Source: Mycobacterium sp. E3198 (lineage in GTDB: Bacteria; Actinomycetota; Actinomycetes; Mycobacteriales; Mycobacteriaceae). Taken from it: a stretch of DNA of 64,000 bases. This document shows, one piece after another, positions 36,299 through 43,892 of this stretch; the stretch's first letter is position 1; each line of letters starts with the position of its first letter. The notes under the pieces are model-generated. The model saw only the letters and a list, made by a program, of their open reading frames with translations. It had not been told where the DNA came from and did not search any database. The position numbers were made by a program, and so were the translations under genes. The stretch lies in the NCBI RefSeq assembly GCF_001667015.1, contig NZ_LZIS01000066.1:22813-86812 (forward strand). Reading direction: 5' to 3'.

Positions 36299-37639
36299 AT
36301 GTCGTTTGTGGTCGTGACGGCGGACGTCTTGGAGACGGCCGCGGCGGACGCCGCGCAGGTCGGTGCGGCGGTAAGCGCCGGCAATCTGGCGGCGGCCATC
36401 CCGACGACCGAACTGGCCGCGGCGGGCGCCGACGAGGTGTCGGCGGCCATCTCGGCGCTGTTCGGCGCCCACGCCCAGGAGTATCAGGCGGCGGCGGCGC
36501 GGGCGGCGACGTATTCCGAGCAGTTCGTGCGCGCGCTGAGCGCAGCCGCGTCGTCGTACGCGGCCGCGGAGGCCGGCATTGCGGCGTCGCTGCGGGCTCC
36601 GCTGGGCGGGGCCGCCGCGGCGCCCCTGGCCGGTCCGCTTCGCGCGATCGAACAGGCCTGGGACAACAGCCCTTTCGGCCAGGCGCTCGCGCCGATCATC
36701 AACGCGGCCATCGGCGGCACCGGCGGCAACCAGCAGTCGATCGTCATCGACTTCGTGCGGCACGGCCAGTCAATCGGCAACGCGGCCAACCTGATCGATA
36801 CGGCCGTGCCCGGACTGCCCCTCACCGCCCTGGGCGCCCAGCAGGCGACGGCAATCGGCACGGTGCTTGGGGCACAAGGCAACTTCGCGGGGGTTTTCGA
36901 GTCGCAGCTGACCAGGGTGCAGCAGACCGCGTTCTTCGCCGGCATGACCAACGTGCCGATATTGTCCGGGCTCAATGAGATCAACGCCGGCATCTTCGAC
37001 GGCGCACCGGACATCAGCCCCCAGGGCCTCATGTACCTGGTGGCCCCGCTGGCGTGGACGCTCGGATTCCCGATCGTGCCGATGCTCGCCCCCGGATCCG
37101 CGCACCTCAATGGGATCGTCTTCGACCAAGGCTTCACCAACGCGATGCAGACGATGTACGGCACCGCCATGACGAACCCGGTGGTGAACCCGGTGAACGG
37201 CCACGTCACCGACGTCGCTTTCTCCAGCGAATTCGCGATCGAGGTCGGGACGCTGATGAACGTCAACAACCCGAACCCCCTGCTGATGCTCACCCACCCG
37301 TTGCCCAACACCGGCGTCATCGTGGTGCAGGGCAGCCCGCAGGGCGGCTGGACGATGACGAATTGGGACGGCATACCCGTGGGGCCACCGACCCTGCCCA
37401 CCAAGCTGTTCGTCGACGCGCGCGACCTGATCACCGCGCCGCAATTCGCGGCCTGGAACAGTTGGGCGGCCTTCGGCACCGGCGATCCGGTGACCTTCCT
37501 CAGCGCCGCGCAAAATGGCGTCGACGAGGTCGCCGGCGCGGCGCTGCACTTTCCGATCGCGGTGACCCGGGACCTGGTGCACGCCGTGACCCATACCAGC
37601 GTCGGCGGGCTGTCGGCGGAACTGGCGGGTCTGATCTAG
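36299..37639 (+). CDS. PE protein with phosphoglycerate-mutase-like (histidine phosphatase) domain
   Basis: 446 residues: a PE domain (about 1-95) with the YxxxE type VII export signal at Tyr87-Glu91, a short Ala-rich linker, then a histidine-phosphatase domain with the phosphorylated-His motif RHGQSIGNA (about 154-162) and a late THPLPNTGVIVV His. This is the architecture of M. tuberculosis PE_PGRS11 (Rv0754), which has reported phosphoglycerate mutase activity; no PGRS repeat is seen here. Probably exported to the cell surface. No PPE or ESX genes are adjacent. Its stop shares CTAG with the convergent RES gene. Confidence 0.85.
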   Translation: MSFVVVTADVLETAAADAAQVGAAVSAGNLAAAIPTTELAAAGADEVSAAISALFGAHAQEYQAAAARAATYSEQFVRALSAAASSYAAAEAGIAASLRAPLGGAAAAPLAGPLRAIEQAWDNSPFGQALAPIINAAIGGTGGNQQSIVIDFVRHGQSIGNAANLIDTAVPGLPLTALGAQQATAIGTVLGAQGNFAGVFESQLTRVQQTAFFAGMTNVPILSGLNEINAGIFDGAPDISPQGLMYLVAPLAWTLGFPIVPMLAPGSAHLNGIVFDQGFTNAMQTMYGTAMTNPVVNPVNGHVTDVAFSSEFAIEVGTLMNVNNPNPLLMLTHPLPNTGVIVVQGSPQGGWTMTNWDGIPVGPPTLPTKLFVDARDLITAPQFAAWNSWAAFGTGDPVTFLSAAQNGVDEVAGAALHFPIAVTRDLVHAVTHTSVGGLSAELAGLI

Positions 37640-38286
37640 ACCATCGAGTAGCCGAGACGGTCGGCGACACGAGCGATGCGCTTTGCCAGGCCGGGATGCG
37701 TCAACGGGTGCGAGGAGGATGGCCGCAGCGGCATTGCCGTCGCGGCCGGCGGAAACAACGCGATGCACGCCTTGCCGGCGAACCGGCTGTTGTACCGCAT
37801 TCCATCGAGGGTCGGGTACGCCGCGACGATGACGCGGGCCCACCTTTGGGTGATCGCATGGGGCGCGGTCGACATGGCAAAAGTGCCGCCGGCGCGCGTC
37901 GGCCACGCTCCGGCGCTGTCGACGGCGACATCGAGCAGCAGTAGGTCTCGGGTGAACCGCAATGACGTCAGGTACGGCGCTTCGCGGACCCGGTCGATGG
38001 TGCGGTGCGCTCGGAACGCCTCGGCAAGCGCTGCACCGGGCACGGAGGCCCCGTACCACACGCCGTGGTCGGGGTGGTCGCCCTCGGGTTGTGGGTGCGG
38101 GTCGAACCTCAGCAGCGGCCCATAGACCCGAAATTCGTTCCAGGCCAAGACATGTTCGCCCTGCGTGCGATGCACCCGCCACCATGTCGCTGACCGGCGG
38201 ATCGCGCGCAGTTCGTCGTCACGGATCCCGATCGCCTGCAGCTTCTCTTTCGACGGCGGATCGCCAAGGGTTTCGGCGTCGCTCAC
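37636..38286 (-). CDS. RES-domain toxin of RES-Xre module
   Basis: 216 residues. Likely active-site residues are visible as Arg37 in WWRVHR, Tyr78 and Glu89 in YGASVPGAALAEAF, and Ser167 in DGMRYNSR. RES toxins (MbcT, ParT) consume NAD+ or ADP-ribosylate targets. The GTG start overlaps the antitoxin stop (GTGA), the usual antitoxin-first order. The stop shares CTAG with the PE gene. NAD-degrading activity is from the family, not shown here. Confidence 0.85.
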   Translation of the reverse strand: MSDAETLGDPPSKEKLQAIGIRDDELRAIRRSATWWRVHRTQGEHVLAWNEFRVYGPLLRFDPHPQPEGDHPDHGVWYGASVPGAALAEAFRAHRTIDRVREAPYLTSLRFTRDLLLLDVAVDSAGAWPTRAGGTFAMSTAPHAITQRWARVIVAAYPTLDGMRYNSRFAGKACIALFPPAATAMPLRPSSSHPLTHPGLAKRIARVADRLGYSMV

Positions 38287-38861
38287 CTGCTGGCCCAGTC
38301 GGCGGCCTCGGCAACGCTGAGCACCAGCCGAATGTCTCCGCCGCTGCGCAACCAGTCCAGTGGCGACACCGGTTCACCATCGACGCTCAGGTCGGGTTGC
38401 GGTGCGGTGAGGAACCCAGCGACCGACACGGGATGCAGGTCGGTCGGGAGCGCCGGCAATACCTGGTCGAGCCCCCGGATCTGACCGCGCCGCCCGGCCT
38501 CGTCGTCGAACTGCAGAGCGGGAAAGACCCAGCCGCCGCGATCCTGAATCGCCCATAAGGTGCGGTCGGCGCGGCGCTGGCGCACCCGAGATTCGTTGAC
38601 GCCGAGAAGCTCGGCGACCTGACCACCCGAATACGCCGTGTTGATGAGACGGGCGACGCGGCCGAGCGTCTCCACCGTGACGCGGGCGTATGCGCGGTCA
38701 TCCTCGGCGAAGTCCGACTCATCGAACAGCGCCGCGTCCGCCTCCGAGAGCGCCGCCGCGTCGGGCCGGATCGAGGGGAGGCTCTGCAACGCCTCGGCCA
38801 GGTCCGTGCCGCTGATCGCGTAGTGCTCGGCGATCATTTCTCCGAGGTCGTTGGCCGTCAT
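38283..38861 (-). CDS. Xre/MbcA/ParS-type antitoxin
   Basis: 192 residues. The middle has a helix-turn-helix (YSGGQVAELLGVNESRVRQRRADRTL). The C-terminal FLTAPQPDLSVDGEPVSPLDWLRSGGD is the toxin-binding motif of the Xre-MbcA-ParS family. The N-terminal 60 residues are acidic and helical. ATG 38861 follows GGGGAT; a GTG one codon upstream is possible. It is probably autoregulated, since two palindromes lie directly upstream. It neutralises the RES toxin by analogy with MbcA. Confidence 0.85.
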   Translation of the reverse strand: MTANDLGEMIAEHYAISGTDLAEALQSLPSIRPDAAALSEADAALFDESDFAEDDRAYARVTVETLGRVARLINTAYSGGQVAELLGVNESRVRQRRADRTLWAIQDRGGWVFPALQFDDEAGRRGQIRGLDQVLPALPTDLHPVSVAGFLTAPQPDLSVDGEPVSPLDWLRSGGDIRLVLSVAEAADWASR

Positions 38862-38877
38862 CACAAATCCCCACTTC

Positions 38878-38912
38878 TAACGCGCGTTAACAACATACTA
38901 TCATCGTTAACG
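38878..38912. promoter_or_regulatory. Palindromic operators at toxin-antitoxin promoter
   Basis: TAACGCGCGTTA (38878-38889) is a perfect 12-base palindrome and CGTTAACG (38905-38912) a perfect 8-base one; both share GTTAAC/GTTA halves. On the minus strand a TATGTT lies between them. This arrangement is expected for antitoxin self-repression and could also affect the divergent esterase gene. Confidence 0.65.
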
Positions 38913-38941
38913 CCGGTATCCCGAGGGAGCAGGAGGCCAAG

Positions 38942-39880
38942 ATGACATACGCGTTCGACCCCGAGCTCGCCGCCGTGGTGCCCATGCTGCCCGACCTCGA
39001 CGGTGCCGATCCGGCGGCGATGCGGTCGTCCCTCAAAGCCATGATCGCCCAGTTGCCGGCCCCGGACCTGACGGGCGTGGACTGTGAGGATCGCCTGATC
39101 CCCGGCGGCCCCGGCGACCCGGAGGTGCCGGTCCGGATCTACCGACCAACGCAACGCAGCGGACCCGCGGCGGTCTACAGCGTCCACGGCGGCGGGTTCA
39201 TCGCGGGAGACCTAGAGACCGAACACGCCGGCAACGTGGGGCTGGCGCGCGCGCTCGGTGTCGTGGTGGTCGCCGTCGACTACCGGCTCGCCCCGGAGAC
39301 ACCGTTTCCCGGGCCGCTCGAGGACGTCTACGCCGGGCTGGTGTGGACCGCGGCGCACGCGGCCGAGCTCGGGGTGGATCCGCGCCGCATCGCCATCCAC
39401 GGCGTCAGCGCCGGCGGCGGGCTGTGCGCCGCGCTCGCGCTGCTGGCCCGGGATCGTCAGGGTCCGCACATCGCGTTCCAGTTCCTCGGGGTGCCCGAGC
39501 TCGACGACCGGCTCGCCACCGCCAGCATGACCGCCTTCACCGACACCCCGCTGTGGAGTCGCCCGAAGGCCGTGGCGAGTTGGGACTGTTACCTCGGCGC
39601 GGGCCGCGCCGGCTCCGCGGACGTGTCGATCTATGCCGCACCCGCCCGCGCGACCGACCTGGCGGGATTACCGCCCGCCTACATTTCCGTGATGCACTTC
39701 GACCCGCTGCGCGATGAAGGCATCGCCTACGCCCAGGCCCTGCTGGCCGCCGGGGTCACCGTCGAATTGCATTTGTTCCCAGGGACTTTCCACGGTTCTG
39801 CCCTCATCCCGGACGCGGCGATCTCGCGGCGCGAGGGGGACGAGGCGGTCGCGGTGTTGCGCCGGGCGCTCGCCTTGTAG
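38942..39880 (+). CDS. Alpha/beta-hydrolase, hormone-sensitive-lipase (Lip) family
   Basis: 312 residues with the HSL-family oxyanion motif HGGGFIAGD (about 81-89), nucleophile motif GVSAGGG, an Asp in the C-terminal part and the catalytic His in FHGS. Likely a cytosolic esterase for short or medium acyl esters, like mycobacterial LipF/LipH/LipI. The ATG follows GGGAGCAGGAGG. It is divergent from the toxin-antitoxin operon with palindromes in between. Confidence 0.88.
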   Translation: MTYAFDPELAAVVPMLPDLDGADPAAMRSSLKAMIAQLPAPDLTGVDCEDRLIPGGPGDPEVPVRIYRPTQRSGPAAVYSVHGGGFIAGDLETEHAGNVGLARALGVVVVAVDYRLAPETPFPGPLEDVYAGLVWTAAHAAELGVDPRRIAIHGVSAGGGLCAALALLARDRQGPHIAFQFLGVPELDDRLATASMTAFTDTPLWSRPKAVASWDCYLGAGRAGSADVSIYAAPARATDLAGLPPAYISVMHFDPLRDEGIAYAQALLAAGVTVELHLFPGTFHGSALIPDAAISRREGDEAVAVLRRALAL

Positions 39881-39894
39881 TCGCCGCCGCTTGT

Positions 39895-39906
39895 GAGAAC
39901 GTTCTC
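39895..39906. promoter_or_regulatory. Perfect palindrome GAGAACGTTCTC
   Basis: A 12-base perfect palindrome in the 46-base gap between the esterase and the DUF732 gene, 20 bases ahead of the latter's ATG. The position fits an operator for a dimeric regulator; it is not a KstR match because the half-sites are too close. Confidence 0.5.
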
Positions 39907-39926
39907 GCACCATCAGACTGGCTGAT

Positions 39927-40691
39927 ATGCGCGATCGGGAGACGATCGACTCAGAATTGCGGCGCATCGCCCTTGGGCGCCGGTCGATCCGTGAGCAGGG
40001 CGGGCAGCCGTCGATCCGGGAGGTCGACGACCTGCTCGACGAGCGGCTGGGCCATCGCGCGCCGGTACCCGAGCCGGAGGTTGCCGCCGAGACCGGGCCC
40101 CGGCGCACGACCGGTGCCATCGCGTCTTCGCGCCGCAAGGGCCCGCTGCGTCGCCTCGGCCTCCTCGCGGCCTTGCCGCTATCCCTGATCGCCGGTGTCG
40201 CCGCGGTGGTGGTGATATCGCGGGCGCACAACCCCGAGCCGGCGGCCGAGCCGGCGGCAGTCCCGCCACCGCCGTCGAGTGTGCGACCCAGCCCGGCCGC
40301 GCCGGCTGCACTCGCTCCGCAGCTCGACATCGCGGACCGCGTCTTGATCGGCGCGTTGAAACACGACGGCGTGCCGGTCCCCAGCCCCGAGTACGTGACG
40401 ACCCATGGGCACGCGGTCTGCGACTTCCTCAGCCGCCAACCGGATTTCGCCGAGGCGATCCGATTTGTCCAAGGATCGACGATATGGGACTCCAACCAGA
40501 GCGCGAGCTTCGTGGGCGGAGCCGTCGTCTCCTACTGTCCTCAGTACGAACAGGCAAGCCCGGGGGAGCTACAGCCGGGCCTCCAGAAGGCCCTCTCGGA
40601 CCTGCAGGCCGTGCAGGGTGACCTGCAGGGCATCCGGGGCGACCTGCAAGGCATCCGAGACGCCCTGCCCGCTCTCCCGGGCCAACCGTGA
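39927..40691 (+). CDS. Membrane-anchored DUF732-domain protein
   Basis: 254 residues: a cytoplasmic N-terminus (1-80), one membrane helix (LGLLAALPLSLIAGVAAVVVI), a Pro-rich linker, then a DUF732-like domain (about 130-210: ADRVLIGALKHDGVPVPSPEYVTTHGHAVCDFL...VSYCPQYE). The end is coiled-coil-like, with three LQGIRGD-type heptads. DUF732 is abundant in mycobacterial exported proteins and has no known function. Confidence 0.75.
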   Translation: MRDRETIDSELRRIALGRRSIREQGGQPSIREVDDLLDERLGHRAPVPEPEVAAETGPRRTTGAIASSRRKGPLRRLGLLAALPLSLIAGVAAVVVISRAHNPEPAAEPAAVPPPPSSVRPSPAAPAALAPQLDIADRVLIGALKHDGVPVPSPEYVTTHGHAVCDFLSRQPDFAEAIRFVQGSTIWDSNQSASFVGGAVVSYCPQYEQASPGELQPGLQKALSDLQAVQGDLQGIRGDLQGIRDALPALPGQP

Positions 40692-40695
40692 TCTA

Positions 40696-40908
40696 TCACG
40701 GATCGGGTGGCGCTGGCGGCGGAGTCCATCGCTTGCCATCCGTCGTCCATCCGCACGGCAGGTAATTGAGCTGCTGGCCGTCGAAGGTCAGGCACTTCGG
40801 CGTGCCCGGCGGCGGTCTGGGGGTCGGTGGCGGCGTGCCGGCGTGCGCAACGGTCCCGCTGAGCATCAAAGCGCCAACGGCAACTGATACCGCGACTAAC
40901 TTCCGCAT
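40696..40908 (-). CDS. Small secreted Pro-rich protein
   Basis: 70 residues from ATG 40908: a signal peptide MRKLVAVSVAVGALMLSGTVAHA, then a short mature part with two Cys (CLTFDGQQLNYLPC) between Pro-rich ends. Converges on the DUF732 gene with a four-base gap. No known function. Confidence 0.6.
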   Translation of the reverse strand: MRKLVAVSVAVGALMLSGTVAHAGTPPPTPRPPPGTPKCLTFDGQQLNYLPCGWTTDGKRWTPPPAPPDP

Positions 40909-40992
40909 CCGAGGCCCGGCAAGTGCTACGACCAACCAATATCAATGCTAGGCGGATGCCCCCGCGTGGAACCTGGAAAGTTCCTGCCAGTA

Positions 40993-41772
40993 TCAGCGGT
41001 GGCGTAGCCAGATGACGATGCCGGCGACGGCCACCAGGAGCGCCATTGCCACGACGATCCAGCGTGAGAACACCGGAGTCGTGGGCCGAGGGACGGGGTG
41101 CTTCGCGTCCGTTGACGCTGCCACCCGGTGCGCTGACGGCTCTTCGGTCGCCGGGCTCTGTGGCGGTGGGTTTGGACGACCGCGCGGCTCCGGTGCGCTC
41201 GTCGACGAAACCGCCCTCACGGGCGCGGCCGGCGGGTCGGTGGTGGACGGCGCGGGGGTCGGCGGTCGTCGCCGATCGCGACGCCGCCGCCGTCGCGGCG
41301 CCCAGACCTCGTCGCCCAGCTCGTCGGGAATCAGCCACATCAGCAGTGCGAGGTTGACCACCGCCAGCACACCGTGCAGCAGCACGTCCGCGGCGTGAAA
41401 CCCCAGCGGCGTCGGTTTGTCGCGCGCCGTGGCGACGGCGCTGATGAACAGCAAGAGGGTGTAGGCGAGGGCACTCAGCGCGGTCACGGCTATCGCCGCG
41501 CGGCGATTCCAGGAGCACGCCATGGCCGCCACGCCAAAGGCCAGCAGCATCCCGCTGTACCAGGGGGTCGCGGTCAGACCGAGAACCGAGGACCCGGTGG
41601 GCCCGGCATGCGGATGCAGGGCCGCCGAGACGAGCCCGGCGATGCCGAAGGCACTCACCAGCGCGCCCTCGAGCAAAACGAACCAACGCCCGCTGTGGAA
41701 CCGCCCCGGGTCCATCGGGACCCTGCGCAGTCCCGACGTCAACCCGGGGACATGACCCGCCGTAACCGGCAT
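40993..41772 (-). CDS. DUF4383-like membrane protein with long Pro/Arg tail
   Basis: 259 residues: four membrane helices in the first 150 residues (a DUF4383-like arrangement), an Arg-rich stretch (RRRRRRDRRR), a low-complexity Pro/Ser/Thr segment (about 165-230) and a final membrane helix (WIVVAMALLVAVAGIVIW). Function unknown. The ATG at 41772 is used; a Met about 19 residues in is an alternative. Confidence 0.7.
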   Translation of the reverse strand: MPVTAGHVPGLTSGLRRVPMDPGRFHSGRWFVLLEGALVSAFGIAGLVSAALHPHAGPTGSSVLGLTATPWYSGMLLAFGVAAMACSWNRRAAIAVTALSALAYTLLLFISAVATARDKPTPLGFHAADVLLHGVLAVVNLALLMWLIPDELGDEVWAPRRRRRRDRRRPPTPAPSTTDPPAAPVRAVSSTSAPEPRGRPNPPPQSPATEEPSAHRVAASTDAKHPVPRPTTPVFSRWIVVAMALLVAVAGIVIWLRHR

Positions 41773-41936
41773 CGCGTGACCTCCAGCGCCAACAATTTCC
41801 TTTGGTAAGGACTACCCGCTGCCGGCGGGACTACTCCCCCACGGTCCTTGCGGCGCGCTTGGTTGTTTGCCGGTTTGGGTATCTACGCAGTCAGACCGGC
41901 GCACACCCCGACTGTGTCGTTCACCGAGGAGGCATC

Positions 41937-42167
41937 ATGTTGCACAGCGTTGTCCTGGCAGCGGCACAACAGCCGGAGGCCGCGGGCATCATCCTCAAGG
42001 GCATCAAAGGCATCTTCGTCGCGATCGGCAGCGTCGTCGCGGCCATCGTGTGCGCCGGCATCGCCGCTATGAAGGGCCGCAGCGCTCTCGGCTGGGGCAT
42101 TCTCGGGCTGTTCTTCTCGATCCTGACGTTGATCGTCGTCGTCGTCATTCCATCGAAGAAGTCTTGA
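41937..42167 (+). CDS. Small two-helix membrane protein
   Basis: 76 residues: hydrophobic segments at about 25-45 and 50-72 joined by a Lys/Arg-containing turn, and a basic tail (PSKKS). ATG 41937 has GAGGAGG six bases upstream, a strong ribosome site. It stands alone between two convergent or divergent genes. Function unknown; a short transporter accessory or stress peptide is possible. Confidence 0.65.
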   Translation: MLHSVVLAAAQQPEAAGIILKGIKGIFVAIGSVVAAIVCAGIAAMKGRSALGWGILGLFFSILTLIVVVVIPSKKS

Positions 42168-42187
42168 CCCGATTGTGGTCATCCGAC

Positions 42188-42214
42188 GTGGGCACTTTGG
42201 CCCTAGGTGCCCAC
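42188..42214. promoter_or_regulatory. Inverted repeat upstream of PPOX gene
   Basis: Perfect arms GTGGGCAC (42188-42195) and GTGCCCAC (42207-42214) enclose ACTTTGGCCCTAG-type sequence. The core is partly like a DosR box but lacks the strict GGGAC half. It lies 28 bases ahead of the ATG, so an operator is likely. Confidence 0.5.
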
Positions 42215-42242
42215 GCGGAAGGTAGTGCAAGATTCTGAGGCT

Positions 42243-42695
42243 ATGGACGATTTGGACTATGACGGCGGCCTCGGCTTGACTCGGCCGGCCGTCGGCGCCC
42301 AACGGCTAAGCGACACCGAGGCGATGCGCTTGCTGGCCGGCGCCGAGTATGGGCGGGTCGTCTTTACGCTTAGTGCGCTTCCCGCGGTCCGTCCGGTCAA
42401 TCATCTGGTCGACGACGGCCGCATCATCATCCGCACCCGGCTGACCTCGGCGATCTCGGCCGCCATGCGGTCTAGGGACGATTCGGTGGTCGCCTACGAG
42501 GTCGACAGCTTCGACCCGGCGACCCGGACAGGGTGGAGCGTCGTTGCAACAGGGCGCATGTACACCGTCACGGATCCCGCCGAAGTCTCGCGCTACGAGC
42601 AACTGCTGCACCCGTGGGTTAACCAGGCGGACACCGTCATCGCCATCGAGCCCACGATCGTCACCGGCTTCCGCATCCACGCGCCCGAACCGTAG
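42243..42695 (+). CDS. Pyridoxamine-5'-phosphate-oxidase-fold (PPOX) protein
   Basis: 150 residues of split-barrel flavin/F420-binding fold: [66 protein letters not shown]. In mycobacteria such proteins bind F420, FMN or heme and reduce small substrates. ATG 42243 is chosen over an upstream GTG that would include the operator. A hairpin follows at 42721. Confidence 0.8.
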   Translation: MDDLDYDGGLGLTRPAVGAQRLSDTEAMRLLAGAEYGRVVFTLSALPAVRPVNHLVDDGRIIIRTRLTSAISAAMRSRDDSVVAYEVDSFDPATRTGWSVVATGRMYTVTDPAEVSRYEQLLHPWVNQADTVIAIEPTIVTGFRIHAPEP

Positions 42696-42720
42696 ATCCT
42701 GCCGGCTCTGCCCGCAGCTG

Positions 42721-42739
42721 CGACGGCATCACCCCGTCG
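42721..42739 (+). terminator. Hairpin after PPOX gene
   Basis: Arms CGACGG / CCGTCG with a 7-base loop, between the PPOX stop and the tRNA promoter-like TAGAAT. No U tract; a likely but unproven terminator. Confidence 0.45.
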
Positions 42740-42771
42740 TAGAATCGTCGTGGCTCATCGAGCCGACCCCG

Positions 42772-42847
42772 GCCGCGTTAGCTCAGTTGGTAGAGCGTCG
42801 CTCTTGTAAAGCGGATGTCGAGAGTTCGAGTCTCTCACGCGGCTCCA
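42772..42847 (+). tRNA. tRNA-Thr (anticodon TGT)
   Basis: Acceptor arms GCCGCGT (42772-42778) and ACGCGGC (42837-42843), discriminator T, and encoded CCA (42845-42847). The D-arm is GCTCAGTTGGTAGAGC, the anticodon loop CTTGTAA gives anticodon TGT at 42805-42807, and the T-arm contains GTTCGAGTC. It reads ACA and neighbouring Thr codons. A TAGAAT at 42740-42745 is a plausible -10 with a 20-base leader. Confidence 0.96.
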
Positions 42848-43005
42848 TTCATGTGCGGAGTCGTTTTCGAAGGCCGTCGGCTAAAGGTGTTCTGCACCAA
42901 TGCATGTCAACAGTCGCACCGCCGACGCTTGCTCTTGGAGGCCAGGCTCGACACCGAGTCTGCGGTCGCTGAGGACCGGGTCAACCAAGCGGCCAGCCTA
43001 ACGGC

Positions 43006-43734
43006 TCACTCCTCGCTTTCGATGATGCGCGTCGAGCGCACCGGCCGGGTGGGCGAGCGCCGCCCGGGGCGGCGGCCGGGGAACGGGATCCGGTCGGCGA
43101 TGTTGCTCAACGGGTTGACCACCATGGTCAGCCCGATGACCGCGTCCTGCAGGGTGGCAATGGCCGGCTCCAGCGCCTCCATCCCGGGGGTCAGCCGCGC
43201 CAGCGTGTCGGCGACGTCGGCGAGCTGGTCCAGCGGACCGCGCTTGGCGGTCAGCTTGTCGATCAGCCCACCCTCGGCGAGCAGCCGGTCGGCCAGACCA
43301 TCCTCGGACAACACCCGCTCGACCAACCCGTTTTCGTCGAGCAGCTGATCGGCCAGCCCGCCCGGCTGCAGGGCGCGTTGCAGCGCGCCGCCCTCGGCGG
43401 TCAGCCGGTCGAGCACGCCACCCTCCGACGTCAGCATGTCCACCACGCCGCCTGGGCGCAGCAACCGGTCCAGCGGCCCGTCGGGCGCCACGGCGCGACC
43501 CAGCGGCGCGTCGTCGTCCAACAGCCGAGCCAACCGGTTGGCGCGGGTGATCGCGTCGTCGAGCCCGAACATCGACGCCATCGCGTTCGTCCGGGCGTCG
43601 CTGCCCGCCTCGCCCAGCGCGCGCTTCGCCACGCCCACCGCCGCGGTCGCGACGCTCAAGCTCGCGTCGGCGGCGGCTAGCCCGGCCCGGGCGGGAGCGG
43701 TCGCAAGCGACACGATGTCTTTGGCGAGGTTCAT
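43006..43734 (-). CDS. Leucine-repeat hypothetical protein (Rv0756c-like)
   Basis: 242 residues. The central part (about 80-170) is a run of about 12-residue units of the form L(L/T)xxGGLxDRLL, repeated roughly eight times (GGVVDML, GGVLDRL, GGALQRA, GGLADQL, NGLVERV, DGLADRL, GGLIDKL). These probably build a helical solenoid or coiled stalk. The N-terminus is a helical MNLAKDIVSLATAPARAGLAAADASL. Same position next to phoP as in M. tuberculosis. Function unknown. Confidence 0.8.
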   Translation of the reverse strand: MNLAKDIVSLATAPARAGLAAADASLSVATAAVGVAKRALGEAGSDARTNAMASMFGLDDAITRANRLARLLDDDAPLGRAVAPDGPLDRLLRPGGVVDMLTSEGGVLDRLTAEGGALQRALQPGGLADQLLDENGLVERVLSEDGLADRLLAEGGLIDKLTAKRGPLDQLADVADTLARLTPGMEALEPAIATLQDAVIGLTMVVNPLSNIADRIPFPGRRPGRRSPTRPVRSTRIIESEE

Positions 43735-43824
43735 ACCGTCAGAGTCTATTCGCGACACCCCAGGTAAAGCCGCATCATTCCAAGGTTATGCGATGATTCC
43801 TGGCAGACTGTTAGCAGATGCCTT

Positions 43825-43842
43825 TCACCGAGCTTTCAGGAA
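43825..43842. promoter_or_regulatory. Possible PhoP-box-like direct repeat
   Basis: TCACCGA and TCAGGAA are spaced 11 bases apart, the spacing of the mycobacterial PhoP box (two 7-base direct repeats with a 4-base gap), 51 bases ahead of phoP. The sequence match to TCACAGC is only partial (5/7 and 3/7). Confidence 0.35.
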
Positions 43843-43892
43843 ACGCACAATAATCGGAAAGGCAACGTTCAAACAAAGGACGGAAGTACCCC

